Source of the DNA: an uncultured archaeon | GTDB lineage: Archaea > Thermoproteota > Bathyarchaeia > 40CM-2-53-6 > CALIRQ01 | Assembly (NCBI GenBank): GCA_938042195.1 | Contig: CALIRQ010000007.1 | Location: forward strand, 64,180-128,179 | Reading direction: 5' to 3' | DNA length: 64,000 nucleotides | Part shown: piece after piece, positions 7,397-16,547 of the stretch | Layout of the letters: every line of letters starts with the position of its first letter | Position numbering within the stretch: position 1 is the first letter of the stretch | Notes under the pieces: model-generated | What the model saw: the letters and a program-made list of their open reading frames with translations, nothing else | Databases searched by the model: none | Told to the model about the DNA's origin: nothing | Translations under genes and position numbers: made by a program

Positions 7397-7479
7397 GATA
7401 AATTCGTTTCGGAGGGTTGGGAAATCCTTTATTAAAGGAAATGATGAATTAATTCAATTGAAGGGAAGGGTGCCGAGGA

Positions 7480-8625
7480 TTGAGTGAAAGGGTCCAACTG
7501 ATAATGTTGCCCGGTCCCACGATGGTTCCGCCGAGGGTATTGAGGGCGATGGCGAAGCCCATAATAAACCATAGGGGACCGGAGTTTAAGGAGCTCTACT
7601 TAGGGGTCATAGAGAAGTCGAAGAAGGTATTCATGACAAAGGGGGACCTCTTCATCCTCTCCTGCTCCGGCACCGGTGGGGTCGAATGCGCCATATCGAA
7701 CGCGATAGGTCCCGGCGAGAAGGTGATAATCCCGGTGAACGGTGTATTCAGCCAAAGGGTCAAAAGGACGGTCGAGATATTCGGCGGGAAGCCGGTCGAG
7801 ATACCGGTCGAATGGGGCAGCTCGGTGACGGTAGATGCCGTGGAGGACGCCATAAAAAAGGAGCCTGATGCCAAGGCCTTGGCAATCGTTTATAATGAAA
7901 CTTCCACCGGGGCCAAGGTCAAATGCATGGCGGAGCTCGGGGAGCTTTGTGATGAGAAGGGCCTGCTCTACATAGTCGATGCCATATCGATCTTGGGGGG
8001 CGATGAGCTTCCGGTTGACGATTGGAAGGTGGACATATGCATCACCGGTAGCCAGAAGTGCCTCATGAGCCCCCCTGGCTTGGCGCTGCTCTCAATAAGC
8101 GAGAAGGCGTGGTCAGCGATTGAAAGGACCAATAGAGCTGTGTACTTCGACCTGAAAGCCTATCGAGATTATCTCAAGGAAGGGGAAACCCCGTTCACGC
8201 CGGCCATCCCACTTTTCTACGCCTTGGATGAGGCGCTCGATATGATTCTTGAGGAGGGGATGGAAGCGAGGATAGAGAGGCATAGGAGGTGCGCGAACGC
8301 GATATACAAGGCCTTGGAGGCGATTGGGTTGGAGATGTTCGCCAAGGAGGAGTTCAGATCCAACACGGTCATAGGGGTGAGGGATCCGAAGGGGATAGAT
8401 GGCAACATGATCAGGAGGATAATGAGGGAAAAGTACAACGTCGTGATAGCGGGTGGTATGGGGAAGCTCAAAGGAACGATGTTCAGGATAGGGTCTATGG
8501 GGAACGTTTCCATGGCCGATATATTGATCACGATCTCGGCCTTGGAGGGGGCGCTCCAGGAGCTCGGATACGAATTCGATCGAGGAGCAGGGGTCGTTGC
8601 GGCTAATGAGGCGTTCAAATCTTAA
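7480..8625 (+). CDS. Class V aminotransferase (alanine/serine-glyoxylate or -pyruvate type)
   Basis: A 381-residue PLP enzyme of fold type I. LPGPTMVPPRVLRAM at the N terminus, SCSGTGGVECAISNAIGPGE, and the PLP-binding region IVDAISILGGDELP with the Schiff-base lysine in ITGSQKCLMSPPGLALL place it in the alanine-glyoxylate/serine-pyruvate aminotransferase family. In archaea without a complete serine pathway these enzymes make glycine or serine; related enzymes make phosphonopyruvate or L-aspartate semialdehyde. Start is TTG at 7480 just after GGTGCCGAGGA; a TATA-like TTTATTAAA lies at about 7429-7437. Substrate pair is not decidable by eye. Confidence 0.9.
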   Translation: MSERVQLIMLPGPTMVPPRVLRAMAKPIINHRGPEFKELYLGVIEKSKKVFMTKGDLFILSCSGTGGVECAISNAIGPGEKVIIPVNGVFSQRVKRTVEIFGGKPVEIPVEWGSSVTVDAVEDAIKKEPDAKALAIVYNETSTGAKVKCMAELGELCDEKGLLYIVDAISILGGDELPVDDWKVDICITGSQKCLMSPPGLALLSISEKAWSAIERTNRAVYFDLKAYRDYLKEGETPFTPAIPLFYALDEALDMILEEGMEARIERHRRCANAIYKALEAIGLEMFAKEEFRSNTVIGVRDPKGIDGNMIRRIMREKYNVVIAGGMGKLKGTMFRIGSMGNVSMADILITISALEGALQELGYEFDRGAGVVAANEAFKS

Positions 8626-8680
8626 GCGGTCTCCGCTCTCGGATTAGGAGCTCGGTCGAATCGCGGGAGGCGAGATAGTT

Positions 8681-9403
8681 TTGCCTCTAAAAAATGGGGA
8701 TTACGCTTACCTCGATTACGTGCTCAGGATAAAGGAGAGCGGGGAAGTCGTGGATACAACGATCGAGGAAGTGGCCAAGGAGAGCGGGCTGAAGAGGGAT
8801 GGGGCCTTCGAGCCACAGTTCCTCATAGTTGGCGAGGGCTGGATGCCGAAGGGATTGGAAGAGGGCCTGATTGGTTTGGAGCCTGGGGATCGGAAGGTCA
8901 TAGAGGTCCCGCCGGAGAAGGGTTATGGTGAAAGGGATCCATCGAAGCTCAGGCTCCTCCCTCTCAGGCGCTTCACGTCCCAGAACATAAACCCAGTGCC
9001 CGGCATGTCCATCGAGGTGGATGGGCGAACGGCCATAGTAAGGGCCGTCGGAGCTGGAAGGGTGCAAGTGGACTTCAACCATCCGCTCGCGGGAAGGACC
9101 TTGGTCTATGAGGTGACGTTGAGGAAGATCCTAGAGGGGACTGAGGAGAGGATAAGGGCGATATTGCACAGGAGGATCCCGGAGGTCGAGCCAGAGAAGT
9201 TCGGCGTTTCGATTTGCGATGGAAAATTGACTGTGGAGATCCCGGAGGACGCATTTTACTTGGAGGGCTTGCAATTGACGAAGAGGGCTGTGGTTTCGGA
9301 TCTGGAGAAGCATATGCCCGAACTCGAGGAGATATCCTTCGTGGAGGTATTCAAGAGGAAGGCTGCCGGAGCAGGGAAACCAGCCGGAGCTCAAGCCCAA
9401 TAG
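8681..9403 (+). CDS. FKBP-type peptidyl-prolyl cis-trans isomerase with extra C-terminal domain
   Basis: A 240-residue protein. The FKBP fold (residues 1-90 and 125-150) is interrupted by an IF (insert-in-flap) chaperone domain (about 90-125, NHPLAGRTLVYEVTL just after it). These are the features of the long archaeal SlyD-type FKBPs. A further C-terminal region of about 90 residues is also common in archaea. It catalyses prolyl isomerization and acts as a folding helper in the cytoplasm. Start is TTG at 8681. Its last 53 bases overlap the convergent UPF0179 gene. Confidence 0.92.
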   Translation: MPLKNGDYAYLDYVLRIKESGEVVDTTIEEVAKESGLKRDGAFEPQFLIVGEGWMPKGLEEGLIGLEPGDRKVIEVPPEKGYGERDPSKLRLLPLRRFTSQNINPVPGMSIEVDGRTAIVRAVGAGRVQVDFNHPLAGRTLVYEVTLRKILEGTEERIRAILHRRIPEVEPEKFGVSICDGKLTVEIPEDAFYLEGLQLTKRAVVSDLEKHMPELEEISFVEVFKRKAAGAGKPAGAQAQ

Positions 9404-9857
9404 GGCATTCGATTCCTTCCCCCACCGATAGGATCTTACATCTATCGCCGGCCCTGAGGCCCAAGGGCCTGCAAAGGCCCCCTCGCCCGCAATCCATTTT
9501 CCCGCACTCGATCGGCTTATATGAGATTGAAGCACCCTCCACAGCTAACCTCCGCTCCAAGGAAGCCTCGACGCTGCTCTCCTCCACTTCCACCACCTTG
9601 GCCTCGCCTCCATGGAGCTTGCAGGGCAAATTTCTCCTTTTGACTGAGGTTACCCTATAGATGCGGCCAGGCTCCAGTAGCCTAGAACAGGCATTGAAAA
9701 ATTCGCAATCCCTGCATAGCTCTGGCGAGCCCTCGAATAGGAAGCGGAACCCCTCCCTCGCTTGGCCGATCCCCAAGAGGGTGATCCTTCCCCTCGACGT
9801 GGATGGCCATTTGGGGAAATCCCGCTTATCGCTTTTCTGGCGGAAATCCTCCTCCAT
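9351..9857 (-). CDS. UPF0179 family cysteine-rich protein
   Basis: A 168-residue protein of the archaeal UPF0179 family, function unknown. Cysteines are spaced like a metal or Fe-S site: CRDCEFFNAC, then LPCKLHGG, then IECGKMDCGRGGLCRPLG and ECPIG. A basic N-terminal stretch of about 20 residues (to KWPSTSRGR) may be non-native; the conserved domain starts near ITLLGIGQAREG. It is convergent with the FKBP gene and shares 53 bases with its 3' end, with both frames looking genuine. Confidence 0.85.
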   Translation of the reverse strand: MEEDFRQKSDKRDFPKWPSTSRGRITLLGIGQAREGFRFLFEGSPELCRDCEFFNACSRLLEPGRIYRVTSVKRRNLPCKLHGGEAKVVEVEESSVEASLERRLAVEGASISYKPIECGKMDCGRGGLCRPLGLRAGDRCKILSVGEGIECPIGLELRLVSLLRQPSS

Positions 9858-9893
9858 TTCGGATCAACAGCGGGGTGAGGGGCATGGGCGATT

Positions 9894-10712
9894 TCATGGG
9901 AAATAGGAGAGAAGCACCATCCTCGCGCCTAATACCGCGAGAAATAGGCCGAAGGCTCTTCTCAACCACTTCGCCTTAAGCCGTCTTGCGACCCTAGCGC
10001 CGATCTGCGTCCCCCCAATTATGCCTATTGCTAGGAGAAGGGAATATTCCAATAGGACATTTCCCAAGAACAGATGGGTCGTGGAGGCGGAGATGGATGT
10101 GAAGATCATCATGAACATGGAGGTGGCGACTGCGAGGTGCATCGGAATGCCGGCAACGAGCACCATCACGGGCACCATCACGGCCCCTCCCCCTATCCCG
10201 AAGAATCCGGAGGCGAACCCCCCGAGGAAGCTCATCGCGAGGGCCGGCGGGATATTCGCCCTATATCGGAACAGCTCCCCCCTCGAATCCATCAAGACCC
10301 TCTCCCAAACCCACTTCCCCTGGGCCCTCCCCTCCTTCGCCACACCACCTGGATCTATCGCCATCCTAATGGCTATAGCGATCTCGAATATCCCAAAGAG
10401 CGCTGCCAGCTCCTTGGACTTCACGAAATTGGTCGCATATGCCCCCAAGATTCCCCCCGGAACGGTCCCGAGCGCCATCAGAGCTCCGACCTTATAGTCT
10501 ATCCTCCTCTGCATAGCGTAGGCTATTGTTGATGAGATCGCTGTGAATACTATCATCAGGCTGCTGGTCCCAACGGCGTTTTTGGGATCTATGCCGTAGA
10601 ACATCGTCAGCGCTGGCACGACCATAAATCCTCCCCCCACTCCCATCAACGCTGAGATTATGCCTACTAGGAACGCCAAAGCGGTCAATCCAGCCAAATC
10701 GATCGGCGGCAT
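9894..10712 (-). CDS. TauE/SafE family membrane transporter
   Basis: A 272-residue integral membrane protein with about eight hydrophobic segments in two related halves. The halves carry the glycine-rich family signatures GVGGGFMVVPALTMFYGI and GIGGGAVMVPVMVLVAGI. The family exports or imports small sulfur-containing anions such as sulfite, taurine or sulfoacetate; the substrate here is unknown. I choose ATG 10712 (PPIDLAGLTALAFLVG) over the longer 10826 frame, because the extra 38 residues are polar, would cross the divergent promoter, and a TATA box (CTTTATAAT on the minus strand, near 10748-10757) lies just upstream of the short start. Confidence 0.88.
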   Translation of the reverse strand: MPPIDLAGLTALAFLVGIISALMGVGGGFMVVPALTMFYGIDPKNAVGTSSLMIVFTAISSTIAYAMQRRIDYKVGALMALGTVPGGILGAYATNFVKSKELAALFGIFEIAIAIRMAIDPGGVAKEGRAQGKWVWERVLMDSRGELFRYRANIPPALAMSFLGGFASGFFGIGGGAVMVPVMVLVAGIPMHLAVATSMFMMIFTSISASTTHLFLGNVLLEYSLLLAIGIIGGTQIGARVARRLKAKWLRRAFGLFLAVLGARMVLLSYFP

Positions 10713-10824
10713 CGCGCTCGGCCCCGACCATTGGGATGAGGGAGAGCCGATTATAAAGTTTCGAAAGGTTATTTTTGGAGAATCAGAATTAAGGCTTAAG
10801 GATCCCAGGGAAAAGTGCCCTTCC

Positions 10825-12108
10825 ATGCCCGTTCAAAGGAAGCTCGCCGAAGGGGGAAGGGGCGCGGAATCCCCTTGCTTGATCTGCAGGGGCGGCAGGA
10901 TGCTTTGCGGGAGGCCAAATTGCCCGGTCCTAGCCAAGGCCAGCGCCTCGGCGAAGGTCAAGCCGCTTATGGAGAGGGAGGCGATCCAAGGATCGAGTCC
11001 CCCCTCTGTCTTCGTAGGATACGCGGGATATCCATACGTCCGAGCTGGCCCCATGATCCCGCCCTTCTTCGGGAATACGGGCATACTCGATACGCCCGAG
11101 CTCTGGCTCGGGAAGGGCTTAGAGGAGATAGTGGAGTATAGATACTCCTTGATCAGGGGTACGAGGAGGATCAGGATTGGGGAAGCGAGAGAGGGAGGAA
11201 GGCTAGTTTCCTCGCTTCAGGAGCTGGCCATGGGGGATGGTCCTGTCGATTCAGAAGCCACCCTTTTTGGGAAGCCGAAGGGCCCGGTGATCTTCAGCGA
11301 ATACTCGCAGCCCTTCGGCCCCTCCGCTCCATTGAAATCCTTCGAAATTTCCGATCTGAGGGTTGATAGGAGGATAGAGAGGGCCTATTATGATAGGGAT
11401 TTGAAGGCCGCGGAGGCAATCCTCGATCTCTACAGGAAAGGCGTCCCAGTGACGAAGATACAAAGGGCATTCAGCGTTGGGATGCTTGGCCGCCCCCAAG
11501 CTAGGAAATTGGTACCAACTAGGTGGAGCATAACGGCGATCGATAGCCTATTGTCCGCTCAGATCGTGGACCGCTTGAAGGGTTTCGAGACCATCGATAA
11601 ATGCAGGGTCCATTCGCTCAGGACGCTACACAACCTGTTCTTGGCGATACTCCTCCCCCTCAGATGGAGCTTCGAGTGGATAGAGGCTTGGTTCCCGGGG
11701 AGCGCTTGGAACTTGGGCGGATCCCGGCCGGCCCTCATGGGCGATTATGAAGGATATGGCGGCAGGAAGACCTACGCAAGCGTGGGCGGTTGCTATTACT
11801 CGGCTAGGCTCGCGGTCGCGGAGGGCCTACTTAAGGAGAGGAGGCAGGCAGCCGCTCTTGTGATGAGGGAGATATACCCCGGCTATTCAATGCCCATTGG
11901 CGTTTGGTTGGTGAGGGAGGGCGTGAGGAGGATGATGGGGAGCGAGCCGAAGGAGTTCGAATCCCTCGAGGAGGCGCTCGCTTATGCCCGCTCCGAGCTC
12001 ACGGTCCCATTGAGGAGGTGGATCGAACACAGCACTACCCTGAGGAATGCCTTTCTACAGGAGAAGTTGCCGAAATATCTCTCGAGGATGCAAATGGATT
12101 GGGAATGA
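10825..12108 (+). CDS. Nre family DNA repair protein
   Basis: A 427-residue protein of the archaeal Nre (DUF650/DUF651) family. An N-terminal zinc-finger-like motif (CLICRGGRMLCGRPNCP, near residues 17-33) is followed by VGYAGYPYVRAGPM and the long conserved core (MLGRPQARKLVPTRWSITA). Nre proteins of Haloferax and Sulfolobus are linked to repair of crosslink-type DNA damage and interaction with PCNA. The ATG at 10825 is chosen because the upstream 55 codons lie in the divergent promoter region. The 3' end overlaps the next gene as ATGA, coupling it to a radical SAM protein. Exact activity is not established. Confidence 0.9.
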   Translation: MPVQRKLAEGGRGAESPCLICRGGRMLCGRPNCPVLAKASASAKVKPLMEREAIQGSSPPSVFVGYAGYPYVRAGPMIPPFFGNTGILDTPELWLGKGLEEIVEYRYSLIRGTRRIRIGEAREGGRLVSSLQELAMGDGPVDSEATLFGKPKGPVIFSEYSQPFGPSAPLKSFEISDLRVDRRIERAYYDRDLKAAEAILDLYRKGVPVTKIQRAFSVGMLGRPQARKLVPTRWSITAIDSLLSAQIVDRLKGFETIDKCRVHSLRTLHNLFLAILLPLRWSFEWIEAWFPGSAWNLGGSRPALMGDYEGYGGRKTYASVGGCYYSARLAVAEGLLKERRQAAALVMREIYPGYSMPIGVWLVREGVRRMMGSEPKEFESLEEALAYARSELTVPLRRWIEHSTTLRNAFLQEKLPKYLSRMQMDWE

Positions 12109-12926
12109 GATACTCCCATAGGACCTGCAGGAGGGCGTTGTTCAAAAGTGGGTTGCCCGGGTTGGATTATTCCTTGAATCCATATTTCGGATGCGAGCAC
12201 GGTTGCCTTTATTGCTATTCGCCGTCGATCTTCAGGGATGAATGGGTGGCTAGGAATTGGGGGAGGTTCTCCATCGCCAAGCTCAATATCCACCAGGTCT
12301 TGGAGGCCGAATTGAGATCCAGGAAGAGGGGGGTGGTGGGGATCGGCACGGTTACCGACCCCTATCAGCCCCACGAAGCCAAGTTGGGGCTGACAAGGAA
12401 ATGCATCGAGATCCTCCTAAGGGGCGGGCTCCACCCATCCATTCAAACAAAGTCGGATTTGGTCATGAGGGATATGGATTTGGCCCACCCGGGCCTCTTG
12501 GATTTGGGGGTAACGATCACCACGATGGATGGCTGGTTGGCCAAAAGGCTCGAGCCAAAAGCCCCAAGTCCCGATGCAAGGGCGAAGGCCCTGGAGGAGT
12601 TCTCGATGAAGGGCATCGAGACTTGGGTCTTCTTCGGCCCCGCGATCCCAACCTTGAACGATGGGGAGGAGGAGATAAAATCCATTGCGAAACTCGCGAA
12701 GCTGACCGGTAGCGAGATAATATACGATAAGCTGAACATAAAACCATTCGTGATGGAGAGGCTGGCCCCATTGTTGCATGAGTTGGGGGCGAATCCGGAG
12801 CGGATCAGGATGCTCTCGGAGGAATCCGAGCAATACCGCCGAGACCTCTACAAAAGGATCTATTCGATATGCCGCGAGCTCGGGGTCAAGGCCAAGCCCG
12901 CGTTCGAGCATCCCATGAGTGGGTGA
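12105..12926 (+). CDS. Radical SAM protein of the SPL (spore photolyase-like) family
   Basis: A 273-residue radical SAM protein starting MRYSHRTCRRALFKSGLP, with cluster motif CEHGCLYC (C-x3-C-x2-C) near residues 28-35 and a following YSPSIFRDEW. The continuation (GTVTDPYQPHEAKLGLTRKC, SDLVMRDMDL, TITTMDGWLAKRLEP) fits the SplB-related or Rv2578c-like group. Spore photoproduct lyase repairs a thymine dimer, but most archaeal members are uncharacterized. Its ATG overlaps the nre stop, and its own stop overlaps the GTG of the TrmO-like gene, so three genes form one coupled unit. The link with Nre suggests, but does not show, a repair role. Confidence 0.85.
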   Translation: MRYSHRTCRRALFKSGLPGLDYSLNPYFGCEHGCLYCYSPSIFRDEWVARNWGRFSIAKLNIHQVLEAELRSRKRGVVGIGTVTDPYQPHEAKLGLTRKCIEILLRGGLHPSIQTKSDLVMRDMDLAHPGLLDLGVTITTMDGWLAKRLEPKAPSPDARAKALEEFSMKGIETWVFFGPAIPTLNDGEEEIKSIAKLAKLTGSEIIYDKLNIKPFVMERLAPLLHELGANPERIRMLSEESEQYRRDLYKRIYSICRELGVKAKPAFEHPMSG

Positions 12927-13366
12927 AGCGCTTGTCGAGCATCCGGATAAGGCCCGTGGGCGTCGTGAAGGCGTTAGAGGAGAGCGAGATATCGAGGATA
13001 GAGATATTCGAAAAATACGAGCCGGCCCTGTTGGGCATAGAGGGCTTCTCTCATTTATTGATATTGTATTGGATGCATAAGCTCCCCAAGGGGGAGAGGG
13101 ACCTCCTCAGGGTCCATCCCAAGGGGAGGCCCGACCTGCCCTTGGTCGGGGTTTTCGCCTCTAGGTCGAGGGCGCGGCCCAATCCGATAGGCCTGACCTT
13201 GGTCGAGCTGGTGGAACGATCCGGGAGGGAGCTAGTGGTGAAGGGACTCGACGCATTGGATGGGACGCCAGTGATCGATATAAAACCCTACGTCCCCCAT
13301 TCCGATCGGGCCTCGGGCGTGAGGGTCCCGAGCTGGGCGAGGAGGCTGAGCGCGGGGAGGCGCTAA
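12923..13366 (+). CDS. TsaA/TrmO family protein (tRNA m6t6A methyltransferase-like)
   Basis: A 147-residue beta-barrel protein. RIRPVGVVKALEE, then GIEGFSHLLILYWMHKLP, then VGVFASRSRARPNPIGLTLVEL are the classic family blocks. Bacterial TrmO uses SAM to N6-methylate t6A37 in tRNA-Thr; archaeal VirR/AF0241-like homologs are only structurally known. The GTG at 12923 is chosen: it sits on the previous stop (GTGA) and gives a family-length N terminus, whereas the longer frame extends back into the radical SAM gene. Last gene of the nre unit. Confidence 0.88.
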   Translation: MKRLSSIRIRPVGVVKALEESEISRIEIFEKYEPALLGIEGFSHLLILYWMHKLPKGERDLLRVHPKGRPDLPLVGVFASRSRARPNPIGLTLVELVERSGRELVVKGLDALDGTPVIDIKPYVPHSDRASGVRVPSWARRLSAGRR

Positions 13367-13517
13367 GGCCGATGGCCATTAGGTTTTTTAATATCCACCC
13401 GACCCAAATTGCTCTTCAAAACTCCGTGGACATTGAAGGGGTTTCGCGAGCGATGGAGGGCGCCACTCGAGAAGTCGGACTCGGTGAATGGTATTGAGCG
13501 CGCAAAAGGTCATAAAG

Positions 13518-13679
13518 ATGCCAAAATGCTCCTCTTGCGCTAGGAACATATTGCCGGGAGAGGAGGCCGTAAGCTTCTCCTGCCCGAACTGCGCCTCCGT
13601 TGTAATATGGAGGTGCGCGAAATGCAGGAAATTCGGGAGGACTTATAAATGCGCGAAATGCGGATTCGAAGGTCCGTGA
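13518..13679 (+). CDS. Small zinc-ribbon protein (HVO_2753-like, DUF1610 type)
   Basis: A 53-residue protein of two tandem zinc knuckles: PKCSSCARNI, FSCPNCASVV, WRCAKCRKFGRTYKCAKCGFEGP. Length and CPxCG-type spacing match the small archaeal zinc-ribbon proteins typically placed right before aEF1-beta. They are thought to bind RNA or protein partners; the exact role is unknown. A longer start at 13488 adds 10 residues, but ATG 13518 gives the usual N terminus. It precedes aEF1-beta by 10 bases. The promoter is probably the TTTTTTAATA stretch near 13384-13393. Confidence 0.88.
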   Translation: MPKCSSCARNILPGEEAVSFSCPNCASVVIWRCAKCRKFGRTYKCAKCGFEGP

Positions 13680-13689
13680 GGAGTTGGGC

Positions 13690-13959
13690 ATGGCGAGGGT
13701 AATAGCCTCGATTAAGATATTCCCATCCGAGCCGGGCGCGGATCTGGAGGCTCTCAAGAGGGCGATAAAGAGCTCGCTCCCTAGGGGAATAGATGCGTAC
13801 AAGATCGAGGAGGAGCCGATAGCCTTCGGCCTCGTTGCCTTGGTAGGGCACTTCGTGCTTCCCGAGGATAGCGGCGGATTCATGGAGGATCTGGAGGAGG
13901 GCCTAAGATCCGCCCCTGGCGTTGGGGAGATCCAATTCATCTCCGCCCGAAGGATCTGA
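13690..13959 (+). CDS. ef1b: Translation elongation factor aEF1-beta
   Basis: An 89-residue protein, the usual size for archaeal EF1-beta. It has the ferredoxin-like fold pattern ARVIASIKIFPSEPGADLE, IEEEPIAFGLVALVGHFVLP and PGVGEIQFISARRI. It is the GDP/GTP exchange factor for elongation factor 1-alpha. ATG at 13690 is preferred to an in-frame TTG two codons earlier. It pairs with the zinc-ribbon gene just upstream and precedes cdc48, a neighbourhood seen in many archaea. Confidence 0.94.
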   Translation: MARVIASIKIFPSEPGADLEALKRAIKSSLPRGIDAYKIEEEPIAFGLVALVGHFVLPEDSGGFMEDLEEGLRSAPGVGEIQFISARRI

Positions 13960-14055
13960 GGGGGAGGGCCGGGCGAAGTTTTAAAAGGCTTTAGCTAGCC
14001 GACCCACATCCGATACCGGCCAAAGGGGGTCCATGGGGCCGGGTCAAAAGATTTA

Positions 14056-16284
14056 TTGACCCAATTTGAAGCTGAGGATAGGAAATCTCGCGGAACGTGG
14101 CCGGGGTTGGTTAACGAAGTCCAGCTGAGGGTTGCCGACGCGAAGCAAAGGGATGTCGGACATGGCAAAGTCAGGATAGATTCGGAAACGATGGAGAAGC
14201 TGGAGATAACCGCCGGGGATTTCGTTGAGATAAGGAGCAAGAGGTCCACGGTGGCCATAGCCTGGCCGGCTTATGCGGAGGATCAGGGCAAGGGCCTCAT
14301 AAGGATGGATGGCCTCCTCAGGAGGAACGCCGGCGTAGCGCTCAACGAGTACATCACCGTGAGGAAGGCAATAGTTAAGCCCGCGCAATCCATAACCTTC
14401 GCGCCCACGGATGTCAGGCTGAACGTTGATGAAGAGTTCATAAGGTTCGTGAAGCGTAGGTTCATGGATATGCCGTTCATGGAGGGAGATATGACCCTCC
14501 TATCCATATTCGGGAGCGCTGTGCCATTGATAGTGGTCAGGACGAGGCCCCGCGGGCCTGTCAGGGTGACCGAGGCGACGAACGTCCAAGTATTGAGCGA
14601 GCCAACCCATGAGAAGAAGGGCATACCGGTGATCACATACGAGGATATAGGCGGACTCCACGATGAGATCCAGCGCATAAGGGAGATGGTCGAGCTCCCG
14701 CTGAGGCATCCGGAGTTGTTCCAGAAGCTGGGGATAGAGCCCCCGAGGGGCGTATTCCTCTATGGGCCCCCCGGTTGCGGGAAGACATTACTGGCTAAGG
14801 CGGTCGCGAACGAATCGGATGCGAACTTCTACGTCATATCCGGCCCGGAGATCATGTCCAAGTTCTATGGCGAATCGGAGGCGAGGCTGAGGGAGATCTT
14901 CCAGAAGGCCCAAGAAACGGCCCCCAGCATAATCTTCATCGACGAAATGGACGCGATAGCTCCGAAGAGGGAAGAAGTGACAGGCGAGGTCGAGAGGAGG
15001 GTGGTGGCTCAGCTCCTCTCCTTGATGGATGGGATGGGATCTAGGGGGAACATAATAGTCATAGGCGCGACGAATAGGCCGAACGCGATCGATCCCGCCC
15101 TCAGGAGGCCGGGCAGGTTCGATAGGGAGATAGAAATAGGCGTACCGGATAAGGAGGGGAGATATGAGATACTGCAGATACATACTAGGAATATGCCATT
15201 GGCGAAGAACGTGGACCTGAGGCGGCTATCGGAGATAACCCATGGATATACGGGGGCCGATATCGCAGCCCTCTGCAGGGAGGCCGCCATGAAGGCCCTG
15301 AGGAGATATCTCCCGGAGATAAACTTGGAGGAGGAGAGCATACCGCCCGAAGTGCTGGACAGGATGGAGGTCAACATGGAGGACTTCACCGCCGCTTATC
15401 GGGAGATAACGCCCACCGCCATGAGGGAGGTCTACGTGGAGGTCCCAAATATCCACTGGGATGAGATAGGGGGATTGGAGGAGGCTAAGGCGGAGCTCAG
15501 GGAATCGGTAGAATGGCCCATAAAGAGCCCCGATGCTTTCAAAAGGATGGGAATCAAGCCGCCGAAGGGCATATTGCTCTTCGGCCCGCCGGGCTGCGGG
15601 AAGACGCTGCTAGCGAGGGCCGTCGCGACTGAGAGCGAGGCGAACTTCATATCCATAAAGGGGCCGGAGATATTCTCCAAATGGGTCGGCGAATCGGAGA
15701 AGGCCATAAGGGAGGTCTTCCGGAAGGGGAGGACCGCCGCGCCGGCCATAATATTCTTCGATGAGCTCGATGCCATAGTGCCGAAGAGGGGAATGGGATA
15801 CGCGGACTCCGGCGTTACGGAGAGGGTAATAAGCCAGCTCCTGACCGAGATGGATGGGATAGAGGCCCTGGAGAACGTCGTTGTGATTGGCGCCACGAAC
15901 AGGCCCGATATATTGGACCCAGCGGTCCTCAGGCCCGGAAGGTTCGATAGGTTGATATACGTTCCCCCCCCGGATGCCGACAACTTGGAGAGGATACTTA
16001 GGATACATACCCGCAAGATGCCCTTGGCCAGGGACGTCGACTTGAAGCAGCTCGCCCGGACCATGATTGGATATTCGGGGGCCGATGTGGAGGCGGTCTG
16101 TAGGGAAGCGGCCATAAACGCCCTTAGGAGAGATATTGGGGCAACCGAGGTAACCCTCCAAGACTTTAAGGATGCCATGGAGAGGATAAAGCCCAGCATA
16201 ACGCCGGATATGGACAATTGGTACAGGGGCTTCCTGAAGAGGTTCAGGAAGGAGAGCGCCGCTGCGCTGATGACGGTGACTTGA
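14056..16284 (+). CDS. cdc48: CDC48/VCP-type AAA ATPase
   Basis: A 742-residue protein with an N-terminal substrate/cofactor domain (to about residue 190) and two AAA cassettes. Each has Walker A ([13 protein letters not shown] and [13 protein letters not shown]), Walker B ([14 protein letters not shown] and [14 protein letters not shown]) and arginine-finger regions ([14 protein letters not shown] and [14 protein letters not shown]). The hexamer unfolds proteins using ATP and can feed the 20S proteasome. The C terminus (ALMTVT) lacks a hydrophobic-Tyr-X ending. The TTG start at 14056 follows a TATA-like GTTTTAAAAGG near 13978-13988. It is immediately followed, with no gap, by a winged-helix gene. 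Confidence 0.96.
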   Translation: MTQFEAEDRKSRGTWPGLVNEVQLRVADAKQRDVGHGKVRIDSETMEKLEITAGDFVEIRSKRSTVAIAWPAYAEDQGKGLIRMDGLLRRNAGVALNEYITVRKAIVKPAQSITFAPTDVRLNVDEEFIRFVKRRFMDMPFMEGDMTLLSIFGSAVPLIVVRTRPRGPVRVTEATNVQVLSEPTHEKKGIPVITYEDIGGLHDEIQRIREMVELPLRHPELFQKLGIEPPRGVFLYGPPGCGKTLLAKAVANESDANFYVISGPEIMSKFYGESEARLREIFQKAQETAPSIIFIDEMDAIAPKREEVTGEVERRVVAQLLSLMDGMGSRGNIIVIGATNRPNAIDPALRRPGRFDREIEIGVPDKEGRYEILQIHTRNMPLAKNVDLRRLSEITHGYTGADIAALCREAAMKALRRYLPEINLEEESIPPEVLDRMEVNMEDFTAAYREITPTAMREVYVEVPNIHWDEIGGLEEAKAELRESVEWPIKSPDAFKRMGIKPPKGILLFGPPGCGKTLLARAVATESEANFISIKGPEIFSKWVGESEKAIREVFRKGRTAAPAIIFFDELDAIVPKRGMGYADSGVTERVISQLLTEMDGIEALENVVVIGATNRPDILDPAVLRPGRFDRLIYVPPPDADNLERILRIHTRKMPLARDVDLKQLARTMIGYSGADVEAVCREAAINALRRDIGATEVTLQDFKDAMERIKPSITPDMDNWYRGFLKRFRKESAAALMTVT

Positions 16285-16524
16285 TTGTCCAGCAAGGAGA
16301 AGGTCTGGTCGCCTAGGCCCTTGCATTTGGCCATAGTGGAACTCCTGAGAAAGGAGGGGACGCTAACGGATGCGGAGCTCCTGAAGGACTTGAAGGATTC
16401 CTTTGGAGGGCTAAGCGCTAGGGAGCTCAACAAGGCCTTAATGAAACTCGAGCTCTCCGGCCTGATAAGGGTCTCAAGGCTGATGAAGGGAAAGCGATCC
16501 GTGGAGCTGGCCGAGAGGGCCTAG
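16285..16524 (+). CDS. Small winged-helix DNA-binding-like protein
   Basis: A 79-residue protein starting TTG directly after the cdc48 stop. Predicted helices (LHLAIVELLRKEG, TDAELLKDLKDSF, SARELNKALMKLELSGLI) and a basic wing (VSRLMKGKRSVEL) form a winged helix-turn-helix. It resembles small archaeal regulators and the winged-helix units of RPC34-type proteins; I cannot name it. Zero-gap coupling suggests co-translation with cdc48. It may regulate, or be a subunit partner; both are inference. Confidence 0.7.
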   Translation: MSSKEKVWSPRPLHLAIVELLRKEGTLTDAELLKDLKDSFGGLSARELNKALMKLELSGLIRVSRLMKGKRSVELAERA

Positions 16525-16547
16525 CGGAAAGCTCGGGCGCGGATCGC

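Noticed and set aside
10660..10824. N-terminal extension of Nre
   Set aside because: It crosses the divergent promoter region and has no similarity to the family; the ATG at 10825 starts right before the zinc-finger motif.
15432..16433. 333-codon open frame on the minus strand inside cdc48
   Set aside because: It is the mirror of a strongly conserved AAA ATPase on the plus strand, its peptide is Ser/Leu-rich without a domain, and its long length is caused by the biased codon use of cdc48.
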